Source: Euwallacea fornicatus
Taxonomy: Eukaryota; Arthropoda; Insecta; Coleoptera; Curculionidae
Length of the DNA: 64,000 nt
Direction of reading: 5' to 3'
Assembly: GCF_040115645.1 (NCBI RefSeq)
Contig: NC_089550.1
Coordinates: 4,464,001 to 4,528,000 of the forward strand
Shown: positions 1 to 11,406 of the stretch, one piece after another
Layout of the letters: every line of letters begins with the position of its first letter
How positions within the stretch are numbered: position 1 is the first letter of the stretch
Made by a program: the position numbers and the translations under genes
The notes under the pieces: model-generated
What the model saw: only the letters and a program-made list of their open reading frames with translations
The model's database searches: none
What the model was told of the DNA's origin: nothing

Positions 1-3000
1 AACTTTATCGTTGCCAATTATCAATTCGGGCTGGGGGCCCAAAATTTGTGCGCAAAAATTCGTCGAGGGTCCAATATCTTCACTCTGCTGTTATAATCCC
101 CAAATCGGTTCTAAATATCCGACAGATCTCGTCGAAGTATGATAAGAGTCGATTCAGGTTAATTCAGGTGTTTTTATAAGAAACGGCATTTGAAGGGCCT
201 GACCCCAAAGTGGGGAAGTGTCGCGACTTTTGACGAAAAGGCGGATGCTCGGCGCTTAAATGTGAAAGATTTCGACGGGCAATTTTTAAAATGGCCTCAA
301 ATCTCATTCTCTTCGCGGAATATGCAATATACGTACGTACCTACTAAAACTTTTCCAGAAATTCAAGTTGCTTGGTAAAGCATTCACAACACTTAATATG
401 AATCACTTTACTTAGTTTAATAAACTTTTCAGCATAACACCCATTCTGTAACTAATTCAAACAAATCCAAACACTTCTGGCAGTTTACTATGTTTAGCAT
501 TGCAATTTCGGAAACGAAATTTGCTTGCCTAACAGGGTAACGAGGGCTCATATTGCAGAGTTCAATATTGTTAGTGCCATTATTAAAAATTAGCATATTA
601 TGCAGATACGGACAGATATGCACATTAAATTCCGGACCACCGGAAATTTACTCCAATTATTACGTAACATTTTATAGGACAGCCATTTCATTCATTTATG
701 ATCCTAGAATTAGCATTATTATGTTTGTATGAGCGGGTATTGTGCTAGCTATAATTTCTCGATTAGATATCAGATTGAATAGCTGAAATTTTATTTGAAT
801 GCCAATGAAAATTCGTTATGCATTATTCGCTACGGCTTATGTTAGAATAAACAGGTCTGTTAATTTATTAATTATAGGACCAACTAAAACGGCAAATTTG
901 ATCAGTTATTATTCTGGGATTTCATAATTCCAAATTCAAGTTGCTACTTTAGGACTCCGTCTCCTCTCGCAGCATTAAATCGTTCCATTTTAATGAGTTT
1001 GTACAAAAACTGGGTTTAATTATGTCAAGAGGACCCTAAAGAATGCTTATGTTTGCAAACTATGTGCGAATATTTTACACCCGGCATTATACAATGCAAA
1101 TTTCATAAAAGCACATTACTTAGTAACTCCATTATTTAGGACTGGGTTCTGGGCTGGAATTTTTCATTAACTTTAGGGTCAATAAAGGTAGTAGGGATGA
1201 GATAAAGAAAAGCATTCCTGACGTTCGCAAAATGGCTCGGTGATTGCTGACCTCCTGAGCAAGCAATATTTTTCTAATTTGCGGTTAATTTGAGATCATC
1301 CTGTATGTGACATTTCGGCAATTTGTAGGAAACATTTCTCCGGACAGTCGGTAAATTATATTTCGAAATGTAGCAACGAAATTGAAACAGACTTTTAGGA
1401 AGTTAGCAAGCATACTTAAATATTTAGGATACAAATGGAACGCAGTTTAAAATTCACGCCGGGTCGAAATTTCCATGAAAGGCTTTATAAAACAAAACTC
1501 GTTATGGAAAGTTATGTGGAACGTGAACGCCAATTAAAAGGGTGCATTTTAAATCATAGCGTACAATTTAACAAAGTAAATGAACTTCGCATAATATTAT
1601 CAGAATAGTCAAATCATTGAAACTTGATCTATTCATGTAGTCTTACGCATTACTTAAGCAAACGTCCCTATTTGACAGCAAATGAGCCGCTCCTTTAACA
1701 AAGCCCTCGGCCAATTTATACACTCATGCACAGTGCTGCTAGTTAGGCCTCAAAACCACAATTGTAATTGGTCAATGGGTGAGGACGTCTAATGGGCCTT
1801 GCACGGGTTGGACAATGAAAATTCGCCAATAATCTGTAGTATTTACTTTACTTTCTGTTAAAGAGATAGCCGGGTGAAATCATAACTGTGTGTGGTGTAA
1901 GCGACTGTGAACAGTAATCAGATTCATAGAAAGCGGGAGGGGTTGCTGAAAGTCATAAATCCCTCAAAGGGTAATTTAGCCATAGCTAATTAGTTGTTCG
2001 ATTAGGGTATGATTTATTCCATGTGGAACTTGCTTTAGGCTAGATAGTAGCTGCCATTAGTGCGATTCCAGAGTTTTCGATGCTCCTATAGATGGATAGC
2101 TGGGTCACATGTATCGCCGCATTATTAGTAGCTTTACGCGATGCCCAGTCCCACAATTAAATCGATTTCATGTTGGGAAATTCACGCAGAAAGTTGCCCA
2201 AATCGGAAAATCTACTAATCGAAAGTAATGCCGGGACCGTCCGCATGGCGCCCTGGGTTAGGAACTTCGGCGAGAACGCTCTGTAGAACTTCATTGCTTT
2301 TTAACGGCAAATTTCAGTTCAAATGCAGGAAATTCCTATTTGCTTACAGCAAACTGCGGTGTCAATATAGGGGCAACGAGAGGGAATTGGAAAACCATAC
2401 GAACATCCTCTCTGATTTTAGATCTACATTACGCCCGAGGCCGTAACCTAAACGTACTTATTAACCTTATCAGTATTTCAACAACGTTTTAACAATAATG
2501 AGGCATAATTCGCACGTTCATACATCAAACTGCCCCCGAAATCCGATCACTCTGCAAATTTCCCATTTTATAATGCAGCATACTTCCATTTCGCCGAAAC
2601 TGGACAATGCGCCCAGCTACATAGCGCTAATAAATTCAATTTATGTTCATTACTGTTAAACTAAAATAGGTCCCTCGCAGATACAGTGTTTCGTTTAATT
2701 ATGAGTGCGTTGATTCGACTTCCAATTATGCAACTTTTTGCAAAATTTACATACCGGGAGTTCAGTTCTTATTGCGGCATGAAACACGACGGCAATGTTG
2801 CGAACATTTTGTGGGCGAATTTAAAGCAGCGACTTTAAACGTTGAATGCGGAATAATGCAATTTGCATGATAATAAAATATATTGTGTTCGCATTGTTGC
2901 GGTTATACTTTAGTTTTGATGCAGTCTGTAAGGAAGTATCAAACTTGGCTCGAAGACGCCAGCCATGTTCGGGAAGTAAAGGCAAAGTTTACAGATCCCC

Positions 3001-4591
3001 AATTGCGAAGCACCGGTTGGATGTGGAGTGAAATTAATAAAGTTATTTATTTGAAGAGATATGTGGTCTGGATGGGGATCGAACCGGCAGGTTTCGGTTG
3101 ATTAAAACTACTTAATTAAATTACAAAAGGCGATCTCGCAGACCGACTTAAATGGCCCCAATATCTATTCAAACGTGCGAGTCATACTTTCTAGAGTTAT
3201 AAACTGCAATTTCCTGAAGGCACTCAAACGCAGTTGATTTCTCTCCTGAGACTCTTGCCTATTAAAACAGTTAAATGAATTCACATGTGGTTGGTTTGCA
3301 CTCAATTTAAATTATCCCTGAGTGTTAAAACATAACTTTCTGATAACTTTGTGGTTCATCAGTCTCGCAAATTCACTATTTGCGGCAAACACCCGTTGAC
3401 GCTTTCCAACGACATCGTTCATTATTGTTTTCAAATTTATTTACTGGACCGGAAGTTTGCAACTAGGATGGGCCCGAATATGGACAAACAAAGTAATGGA
3501 AAAACCAGTTGGAAAGGTTCAAAATTCATAATTAGCATAATACTCATTAAATTCACAACAAGGCAATATTGGGCCAATTATTAAACGCGTACGTTACGCA
3601 ACACGCGTTTTGGGATTTGCGAAATGAAAATTATTGTTTTTAGCGTTTAGTACTTTGCGTAGAATCAATGCGCAAACAGCTGCGGGTTAAACCAACATTT
3701 AAAATCGGTAAAAAAGTTTTCATACAATGAGCGTATCATAAGTTCGAAAATTATGCAAAGCCTAAACGATTTTGCGATAATCCACCTTTACACAATGGAT
3801 CCAACCCATCCTTCCAGGCGCATAACATATATTTACTTAAACGGCATTAGCTGCATTCATGGAACATAAATTGCGACAACCTTGCACCGGCACACGGCTT
3901 TGCATGTATATTATAGATAATGTTGAATCATAATGGGTCATTAGTTACATGTAACATGGTTGGGTGTTGCATTAACACCGCATTATTCGGCCCACTTGTA
4001 GGGGCTAATAAAAAGATCAGCCCTGATACGGGCATTTACATATTTTGTATCAATGCTCCCTGCAGTAGTTTGCGGCGGCTCTAAGAAGGTTTTAACGAGT
4101 TTACTGGGGTACATCTAATATTAATTATGGGTGGCCATAAACGTGGAAGATTTTTGGACTTTTTTCCTATTTCAAACCGACACTGAGAAACTCGTGGTAA
4201 AATGCCGAGTGCGACGCATACGTAGAATCCACCCTAGAATTATCTGAAAAATTTCCAACACCCTATATAATAATTCGGATAGGGCGTCGTTCCAGTTCAT
4301 TACTGCGTTTTCAGAACGGCAGTTCTTAGAGATTCCTGTGGAATTAACTTTACAAATAAAGAAGGAAGTTTTAATTTTGATTCATGCCGCGTGAGGAGAA
4401 TAACGAGACTTTTGAGCTGAGATTCATTGTGCATAATTCTATTTGAACAACTTGATTGAAGATACTTCGACACTCCATTCCTTCACTGAGACAAAACCTC
4501 TTTACGTGACCCACGTATTTGATTTTCACATTTTGTGTTCGGTATTTGTTGGACGAACATGACCGTCCCTCGGTTTTCCTCCAAATATTCT
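1..4591. other. AT-rich non-coding stretch, no gene recognised
   Basis: I read this on both strands and found only short open frames (none above 77 codons up to 4.3 kb) with no recognisable motif. The text is rich in TTAATT/AATTAA words and has isolated octamer-like ATTTGCAT sites (for example near 2863), which are expected at this composition. An isolated B-box-like 11-mer lies on the minus strand at 3075-3085 but lacks a partner A box. No simple repeat longer than about ten bases and no transposon ends were seen. It looks like intronic or intergenic DNA. Confidence 0.6.
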
Positions 4592-4947
4592 TATGAGGAT
4601 CGTCTCGGAAGTGCGCAACCTGACACTTCAAGAAGAAAAAAATTGGAAAATATTACATTATTTCTCACACTTCCCCGGCGATGTTCTTCGGCTTCTATAC
4701 CCTGTTTATAGTAAGGAACTTCGATCGTATCAAAATAGGCATCAACCTCGGACTTCATCTCTCCATTATTGGTAAATCTCTTTTCCAGTTCAGAAATGGA
4801 AAATAATCTGAGGGGGCTAAATCTGGCGAATAGGGTGACTTTAGACGTGAGTTTTTTAACGTTAGGTCGTTGTAACATAGGCAAATTTTCAGCAAAGAAA
4901 ATCGCCATCCATACGTCAGGTCGGGTTCTTCTCGGACTATCTTCGTA
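4592..4947 (-). mobile_element. Internally deleted mariner copy (MITE-like), both ends present
   Basis: A 356-bp element bounded by imperfect terminal inverted repeats. The plus-strand end starts TATGAGGATCGTCTCGGAAG (4592) and the other end, read on the minus strand from 4947, starts TACGAAGATAGTCCGAGAAG. Both continue into ACCTGAC about 27-33 bases in. TA dinucleotides sit at both edges, as expected for Tc1/mariner target sites. Read on the minus strand, about 80 bp of 5' end sequence (closely matching the 5' end of the longer relic at 11406) runs straight into the end of the transposase catalytic domain, so most of the gene has been deleted. What is left resembles how MITEs arise from mariner. 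The family assignment is strong; the exact first base is uncertain by a couple of bases. Confidence 0.82.
4622..4865 (-). pseudogene. mariner transposase, C-terminal fragment with frameshift
   Basis: On the minus strand one frame gives SPYSPDLAPSDYFPFLNWKR, which matches the mariner block around the third catalytic Asp (the D of APSD is kept). One base shift later, the next frame gives RFTNNGEMKSEVDAYFDTIE followed by VPYYKQGIEAEEHR, the usual mariner C-terminal tail (N-E-E-V, A-Y-F, Y-Y-x-x-G-I). At least one frameshift therefore lies between the two blocks, near 4805. The DNA-binding domain and the first two catalytic Asp residues are absent through the internal deletion. It cannot make a working transposase. 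The D34D (mariner) group is clear; the subfamily is not. Confidence 0.85.
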
Positions 4948-5369
4948 CGTTCAAATGGATACTTACTGAAGCAAGCTGCGAATTTAGTTCTATTAAAGAA
5001 AGTGTAAACTGACCATTCCGCTTTGCCTCGCAATGGCACAAATGCAAAGCAGCACAGCGTTTAAAACCCCAAGTAAAACAGCTACGAATAGGCAAACAAT
5101 ATTATCGTACAGCTTGTTTAGCCGGCTCTTTGCAAGTGAGATTTTCATCTGCCCTTTGCAACTAACAAGCAACCAGCTTCGGCAAATTATTATGCATCCG
5201 CTCAGATACTTTTAAAGTTAAATTACAGTATACTAAAACTTCATACCTACACCGTCTGTTTGAATTTGTGCACTCAATTTAATTTCGTCAAAATACACAC
5301 CTGAGCTCGACACGTTTAATCTGGCATTCATTCCCATCCACTTGTGAATCTAAGGGCAATTTAAATTGT

Positions 5370-5498
5370 TTGCATCTGGTAAAAGCTGTTTTAATTGACT
5401 GCGAATTGAATTTAATGCGACCTTACCCTTTTCCATTAGTAGGTGTACGTTTCTAAGAAAGCAACGATTTACATAATTTTGCTTTCAAACCTATGCCG
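5370..5498 (+). repeat. Diverged direct repeat, copy 1
   Basis: Copy 1 of a unit found again about 250 bp downstream at 5620-5745. Shared landmarks in the same order are GTAAAAGC, TAATTGA-TGCG, ACCTT-CCCTTT-CCATTA, TTTACA-AATTT-GCTTT and a following A run. Identity by eye is about 65 percent with small indels. No terminal repeats or coding signature were seen. It could be an old local duplication or two versions of one regulatory unit. Confidence 0.45.
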
Positions 5499-5619
5499 AC
5501 AAATTTCATTCAAATTTTCATTCAAAGTGTTTTTTTTTCCCCTCCCAATGCGATACAAAAGGCACAATTTCAGAGAAGGTCCCTCTGATCGACGGAAAGA
5601 AGAATAACTAATGCAGATT

Positions 5620-5745
5620 ATTCGTTCCAAGTAAAAGCCGGCCTAATTGATTGCGCTCTAAATTAGCGGGAACCTTCCCTTTCCATTAATACGCATCTTG
5701 GAAAATAATGAACTCCTTTACACAATTTGGCTTTTAAATCGGGAT
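5620..5745 (+). repeat. Diverged direct repeat, copy 2
   Basis: Copy 2 of the unit described at 5370-5498. It keeps the landmarks GTAAAAGC, TAATTGATTGCG, CCTTCCCTTTCCATTA and TTTACACAATTTGGCTTTTA in the same order. Similarity fades on both sides, so the duplicated segment is only about 125 bp. Confidence 0.45.
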
Positions 5746-6079
5746 CCGATGCAATAAATATCGACTGGAAGCATATAAATCTACAAATAAGAAGGAAACA
5801 CTCTCTTTATGCCAGTATCCGGAATGAATAGGTCGGGATTTATTAGTTGCTTTTGCATTTGGAAATGGCGAACTGCGGAATGATCGACCTTAGGTTGGGG
5901 GCCTTTGGAGGAATATGGTCGAATGCCTGGCATCAATACTTTGAATAATTTGAATTTGGGGTTGGTAATTGATGAGAAAGACGACTGAGGAGGTTGGCGA
6001 TTTGGAGACGAATAGAAAATGCCATTTGGGGTGGTTCAGGTTAATAAACATGAGAAATTCGTTCACCGTCCCCCCTGAT

Positions 6080-6559
6080 TTAAAAATCACGTACCTGGAG
6101 AGAATACATTGCGCCCTTTCTTCTGGATGGATTCCTATAAAAGTTTTCCGAAGGTAGCATATTCCAACTAAAACTCACCCGGTACCGTTTCCGGTCTTTG
6201 TTTGACTTATTAACCTGACTGAAACCTCTCATTTGAATTCCACGCTCGTCAATTTGTTCAAAGTTCACGTGCAAAAATTGAAAAGATCCTCCACAATGCA
6301 ACGGTTTTCCGATAAACCGGGAGGGAACATCATGCCTGGACATTACACTGAAATTCCGATCTATCCTCCAATTTATCATCGTTTCTTGTTTTACCTCGCA
6401 GTCACAAGTTCCTCTCCCATTACCATATGCCCTAGGGACTTTATTAAGTTTGTGACGCTTAATTTGAATTGCCGCTTTGGGATCACGGACTCGGATATTT
6501 TTCAACTTTCTTTTTGGGTCAAATTCCGGCACCGAGAGGTACCTTTTATCTGGTCCCAT
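6080..6559 (-). other. 159-codon open frame, not recognised
   Basis: One of the two longest open frames in the window. The predicted protein is basic (many K and R) with several Cys residues scattered without a zinc-finger spacing, no hydrophobic segment long enough for a membrane helix, and no family motif I know. The opposite strand is also open for 114 codons over the same DNA (6233-6577), which suggests low stop density by composition rather than selection. No TATA plus initiator or good splice signals flank it. I treat it as probably non-coding, with a small chance of being an exon. Confidence 0.12.
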
Positions 6560-9500
6560 TGCAGAGGCCTTAACTAATTGCGTTTTACGTCATAGTTCTG
6601 ATATTCTGTGAAGCCATATTCCAACAATTAATTAGTTCCGCACCACCGGGCTATTTCAGCTCAAACGTGAGAGAGTTATCTCATGCACGAGCACCAGTTT
6701 GGTGTGAAATTGAGCCCGAATCTCAGCGCAGCTTCGCCAGGCCATTTTTTAGGATAAAACTACGGTTTAATAAACTCGTACTGTTCGGGGATCTAATTTG
6801 GAAATTAGCTTTGAAGGTGATATATTTTTTAATTAACCCTCAACAAACGGGCAAAACAATAATCAAACAGCGATAGATCGATTCGGTCAAAAACTTACGT
6901 TCAGGTTTCGAAATGTAATAAAAGTTGAAATTAGAGGTTTAATGGTTCTTTCGAGAAAGTTAGTATTGAAGTCCGACCTGGCACTGATACACAGTTTGAT
7001 ATATGGCGATGGCACTGGCTAAAATTTTGTTCCCCTCCAAGAACTCATAAAAGATGTTTGTCGAACTTTGCGGGCAAAAATAAACGATAAAGGACGAGTT
7101 GAAATATGGCAGAGCACTTGGTGGGTTCGGAAAGGACGGTAATTTACGTAAGAGGTATGAGACAGTCACATATAATATTCTTTAGGTGGGAATTGTAAAC
7201 ATTATGTAGTTTTAAGGCGTGAAATACCCACAAGAGAGTCCAACTGAAAACCCCCGAGAAAAGACTGAAAGAAATTGACTTTGGCGACATATGAAATGGG
7301 AGGGAAAATTATAATACGAAGTGAAGCAAAAGGGACGTGTAGTTTTGGTAAAAACGTCTGATAAAATAGAAATTCGTAATTCACGAATTTCGAAGTAGAG
7401 AGTCAACGAGACGAAACCTCCTTCGGCACACTGTTCTACAAGCATGGTCCAAGTGACCGATCTCCAAAAATTTCGCTACTCTTCCGTCAGATTTGTCATT
7501 CCGCGCGTTATCTTCTCAGGATTTTCAAAAAAACTGTCGAATTCAGTTCAAATCTTCCACCATTTTGAGACTCAGGAAAATTCTTTAAATGACCAGAAAT
7601 CGCAGCACTAGGTTCTTGAATTTGGCACCGACAAATTTTCGAAGATTGGTGGTTTTCTTGACGGTTTCTCGTCCCACCTTAATGACTTGTAGCTTTTTCC
7701 AAACACTTTCAGAAAATCTACTAAATTTTAGTCATATTTCCAGCCGATGTCAAGTGGAGAAAGACGGAATTAATATCTCGGAAAGTTTTTCTATCACTCC
7801 ACTTTAATTACCAGCAACTTCTTGGACGTTGTAGAGTAACTTTCGAATATAAATCATATGTGCGACCAAAGGGGGACTAAGAAATGTACATTAAATCACC
7901 AAAAATCTGAGCTGGGGGAGATTTATCATCTTTTACTAATGGCTAATGACCGGTTCTTCAATGTCCAGTTAGGGAGCTTCAGATGTCAGTTAATAACTAA
8001 TGGCTAGATGAAGTTTTTCGAACTAAAGTTGAACTAACAGGCGAACGAAGGACACTTTCGTAATTGACAGAGACACTTTGATTATAAGCAAAACGACGGC
8101 AAATTACTTTACATGGAGCACCATCTGGGTGCTTCAAGAATCGGTCCATCCAAGACTAATTCTCAGCACTCAGGGAAATTATCAAATAGCAAAAAACACA
8201 GCCGTTAAATCGTGGATCAATAGTGAATTCGGACAAACTTGTTACCTCTTCCCATAGATCTGCTCCCAGCACCCTTAATGACTCTTTCCGACTAAAACAT
8301 CCTGGTAAACTTTAAACTACTTCTAGAGTAAACCCCGAAGCCATTTTGACCCAAATTTCAAATAAATTTCCAAGCATCATTCACTGCAACATAAAGATGT
8401 CCCTAATGACCTCGCCACCCTTCCAGATAACAACAAACCGATATTTTCTTGGAGCCTTTCCAGTCCGACAAACCACTTTCCTGGAAACTTTGCTCGTTAG
8501 ACGTGGCATCAAATATTTTCATTACGAGCTTTCGTGGAAACTCTACAGCGTGCGCTATGTTGACGAATGACTTGCTTCAATTAAGCTTCTAATTGCTATG
8601 AACTCCATCCAGATAACTCGCATGCATGCAAAGGAAAAACTACTGTTTTGAATACAGGCCAAGGTGGAAACTATTTATTAGGTGTGTGGGTAAAATATTA
8701 AATTTCAAAGACTTGTTTCACGAGAGAAGAAGTTACATAAACCGAGACAACAAACAAACCCACGCCCTGTAGCCCGATATTACAGCTTTTATCTGGCAAA
8801 CATCTCTACCCAAAGTACAAGGTCGATATCTGAACACGGAAATTACGATCACTAATGGAGCACTTTAGGGGCAGCTTTCCATTTCGTAAGATGTTATTTT
8901 TGCTTTCGGCCTGTTTGTAATGAAGTGCCCGTACATTTGATAAGCGTTATTAATATTGATTAGGCAAAGGGTCCATCTGTAATTATGAAAATAATTTCAC
9001 CCCCCGCAGATAGCCCTAATAACGTCGGATCACGCGAAGAGGGAGATTTTTATCATGATTTATTTCCTTTCTTGCTAGTTGGATTGTCGCAATCGTGAGT
9101 CCTTGTTTATCTGGAATTGCGCAACTTGGTGGGTCGAAAAACAAATTGAATCGAAATCTAATTTACAGCAAACATTACGGAAACGTATTTAATTAAAAGT
9201 AGTGTATGGACTATGTGAATATAGGAGAAATGGCAATTTACCGCAGTGTTTGTAATGGAATGCTGCTATTTATACATCGATAATGGGAAAGAGTTTTTAA
9301 ACATCTACGTAATTACAGTCACGGCGAGAGATAATAGAATTCATGACGAGCTTTGTTACCGACTGTAGAAAGTCTTTAAAACGGAACAATGGGATACAAC
9401 GTGGAAGATAAATTGACGTCTTCAGTAAGAATGGAGGAGTAACCTGCAATCAATGTCTAAAAAATTCTCCTCCTGAAATCTTCTCAATAGGAGATTTTAA

Positions 9501-10314
9501 TGTACTCGTCTTAGGGAATTGAATGTTCAATGAAATTTTCTGGTATCGAGATAAAACGTTTTAGGTTCGGGATGAATTTTACTCTATAATGATTCTCCTT
9601 CTATTACTTGTTTCCTGTTTCGTTATCAGTATTATAGGCCGATGGTAATAGCTTGGGTTCTCTTGCGCTTATAATTTCGTTCCCCACAGTTTAGTTTTTC
9701 GGCCCAAGTTGATCTTCGAAAAAAAAAACGACGAAGGTTCTGTAGAAAACGGGGCGTTGGGCTTTGCCATGGACCAGGTATGTAATATGGTAAGATTTGC
9801 TTGCTTTCAAGTCTCACGTCCCGGTTGACAAATTTGCCACAATTTCATCTACCCAGATTTTCTGTGGCGCACACATTGTGACATTGTGGGGTTACGATCG
9901 TGTCCGAAGTATCAACGTTGGAGAATAATGTGGGATACAGCACAGTTCATCTCCGAAGTTCTCGGTTCAACCTTCTCTCCCGATTTAGATCTACAACTCT
10001 CTTTTTGCTTTGGCACCAAACTTCTTCGATTAGCGAACTATTTTTTCGGCTAGCACGTAATTGTTGAGCTTTATCCGCCGTTACTCCTTAAACTATGGAA
10101 TAGACCTTCAGACCAAACTTTGCCTCAGATCTCTGGAAGTGTGGGTCTTAACTGGCTGCTCCGAAGTTTGCCAATCATCCAAAGTTCAAAATTCATCTAT
10201 CCATCAGGACCTATCAAAAAATCGATCAATGTCGCGCAACGAAACGAAACCAGGGTTGAAAGAGATGCATTGTTTGTTTTTTTGTTCTGGATACGCGTGG
10301 CTGGTAATTTTTGT

Positions 10315-11406
10315 TTTTGCGATATTCCTGAGCCCTGACCTGTTTTTTTCTTTACGCCTGGATGCCCATTTTGTTTGCTGTTGCCTTCTTTGCTTGTTCA
10401 TACAATGCGAAACTGGCATGAACCTCGGACTCCACCTCTTCATTATTGGCAAATCTCATTTCGTCGAGCGATTTTTTCAGGTTTGGCAACGGAAATGCTC
10501 TGAGAGGGCTAAATCTTGCGAATAGGATGGGCGGGGAAAAAATTCAAAATTAAGGTGATTGGTTTTTTGACATTGCGATGACGGAAGCGTTATTTCGATT
10601 ATACAAAACTTTCTTTTTGGCTAAATGCGGTGGTTTTTCCCTAGTTTTCACGTTCGCACGCTACGATAAATTCGTATAATATTCTCCGTATATTGTTTTT
10701 CCTTTAGGGAGATAGTCAATAAAAATTACCTCACGTGCATCCAAAATACCTGACGCCATCGCCTTCCCTAGAGATGGACCGAGTTGCGCCTTTTTTGAAG
10801 TCGATTGTCCCCTTTGGGTCCGTCGTTTTGATTGCTCTTTCGTCTTAGGTGTGAAACGATGGACCCGTGTTTCATCCAGGTTATGAATCGACGCAAAAAC
10901 TCGGCCTCAGTGCTGTGAAACTTTGCTCAATAGGCCTTTGGAGCATCCTCACGGTGCTGTTTTTGTTCAATTGTGAGTAATTGCGGCACCCATCTTGAGC
11001 ACAGCTTTCTCGTATCCAATTATTCGTTCAAAACGCGATGTCAAGTACTTTTTGAAATGCTCACCATGCCGGCTGACTCGCGCAGTTTTAACGCGAAGAT
11101 CTTCAAGTACAGTTTTGTGGATTTTCACCACAATGTCTGGAGTGGTCAGATCTGGAGTATCATTGGGTCGACCATTGCGGAGTTCGTCTTGTCAGCTCGT
11201 ACGACCGCATTTAAGTTTTTTTCATTTTTGCAAAATCTCGAAAAGCGTTCACTAAAAACTGCTCCAAATAAAGCACAAATCAACGTAGCACTCTCGAACT
11301 TTAGGCATAAGCTTCTGGAGGTTAGGTCTTGGTAATACAGGCACATTTTTAACAAAAGAACCGCCGCTTATATGTCAGGTCGGGTATTTCTGGGACCACC
11401 CTCGTA
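10315..11406 (-). mobile_element. mariner copy, degenerate, nearly full length
   Basis: The 5' end, read on the minus strand from 11406, starts TACGAGGGTGGTCCCAGAAA and continues to the ACCTGAC block, closely matching the right end of the 4592-4947 element. The next 80 bp also match that element. The 3' end is eroded; a likely remnant containing CCTGACCTG lies at about 10315-10343. Between them every domain of a mariner transposase can be followed in order, with frameshifts. At about 1.1 kb the copy is slightly shorter than a typical 1.2-1.3 kb mariner. A deletion of roughly 40 bp just after the C-terminal block explains part of this. The element and the 356-bp copy at 4.6 kb belong to one family. 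Confidence 0.83.
10350..11380 (-). pseudogene. mariner transposase pseudogene (D34D type)
   Basis: Reading the minus strand downward from 11255, the blocks are in order: the helix-turn-helix end ERFSRFCKNEKK; the linker R-N-G-R-P-N-D-T-P; a degraded I-x-I-R-E-S-C-A block; the first catalytic Asp in DETRVHRFTPKTKEQSKRR (near 10875); then DAREVIFIDYLPKGKTIYGE and a stop; PHLAKKKVLYNRNNASV, where the family's D-N-A-P has become N-N-A-S; and YSQDLALSEHF, where the third catalytic Asp has become Glu. The C-terminal block FANNEEVESEVHA follows. Two of three catalytic Asp residues are therefore changed, and there are several frameshifts and stops. The relic is old and inactive. A 154-codon plus-strand frame across its end (10061-10525) is an antisense shadow. 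Confidence 0.88.

Larger units (their letters stand above)
4948..10314. other. Non-coding stretch with a diverged direct repeat and one long unassigned frame
   Basis: No recognisable gene. It contains two diverged direct copies at 5370-5498 and 5620-5745 and the 159-codon minus-strand frame at 6080-6559, both listed separately. Frames near 4371-4631, 7202-7445 and 8346-8570 show no motif. A short run of A (9720-9729) and a few T tracts are the only simple repeats. The remainder is AT-rich text like the first 4 kb. Confidence 0.5.

Noticed and set aside
3060..3130. tRNA or SINE suggested by a B-box-like 11-mer on the minus strand (3075-3085)
   Set aside because: The flanking bases do not form a T-arm stem, and no A box or cloverleaf can be drawn upstream.
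10061..10525. 154-codon plus-strand frame
   Set aside because: Its 3' part is antisense to the mariner C-terminal block and the rest shows no motif; it is a shadow of the pseudogene region.
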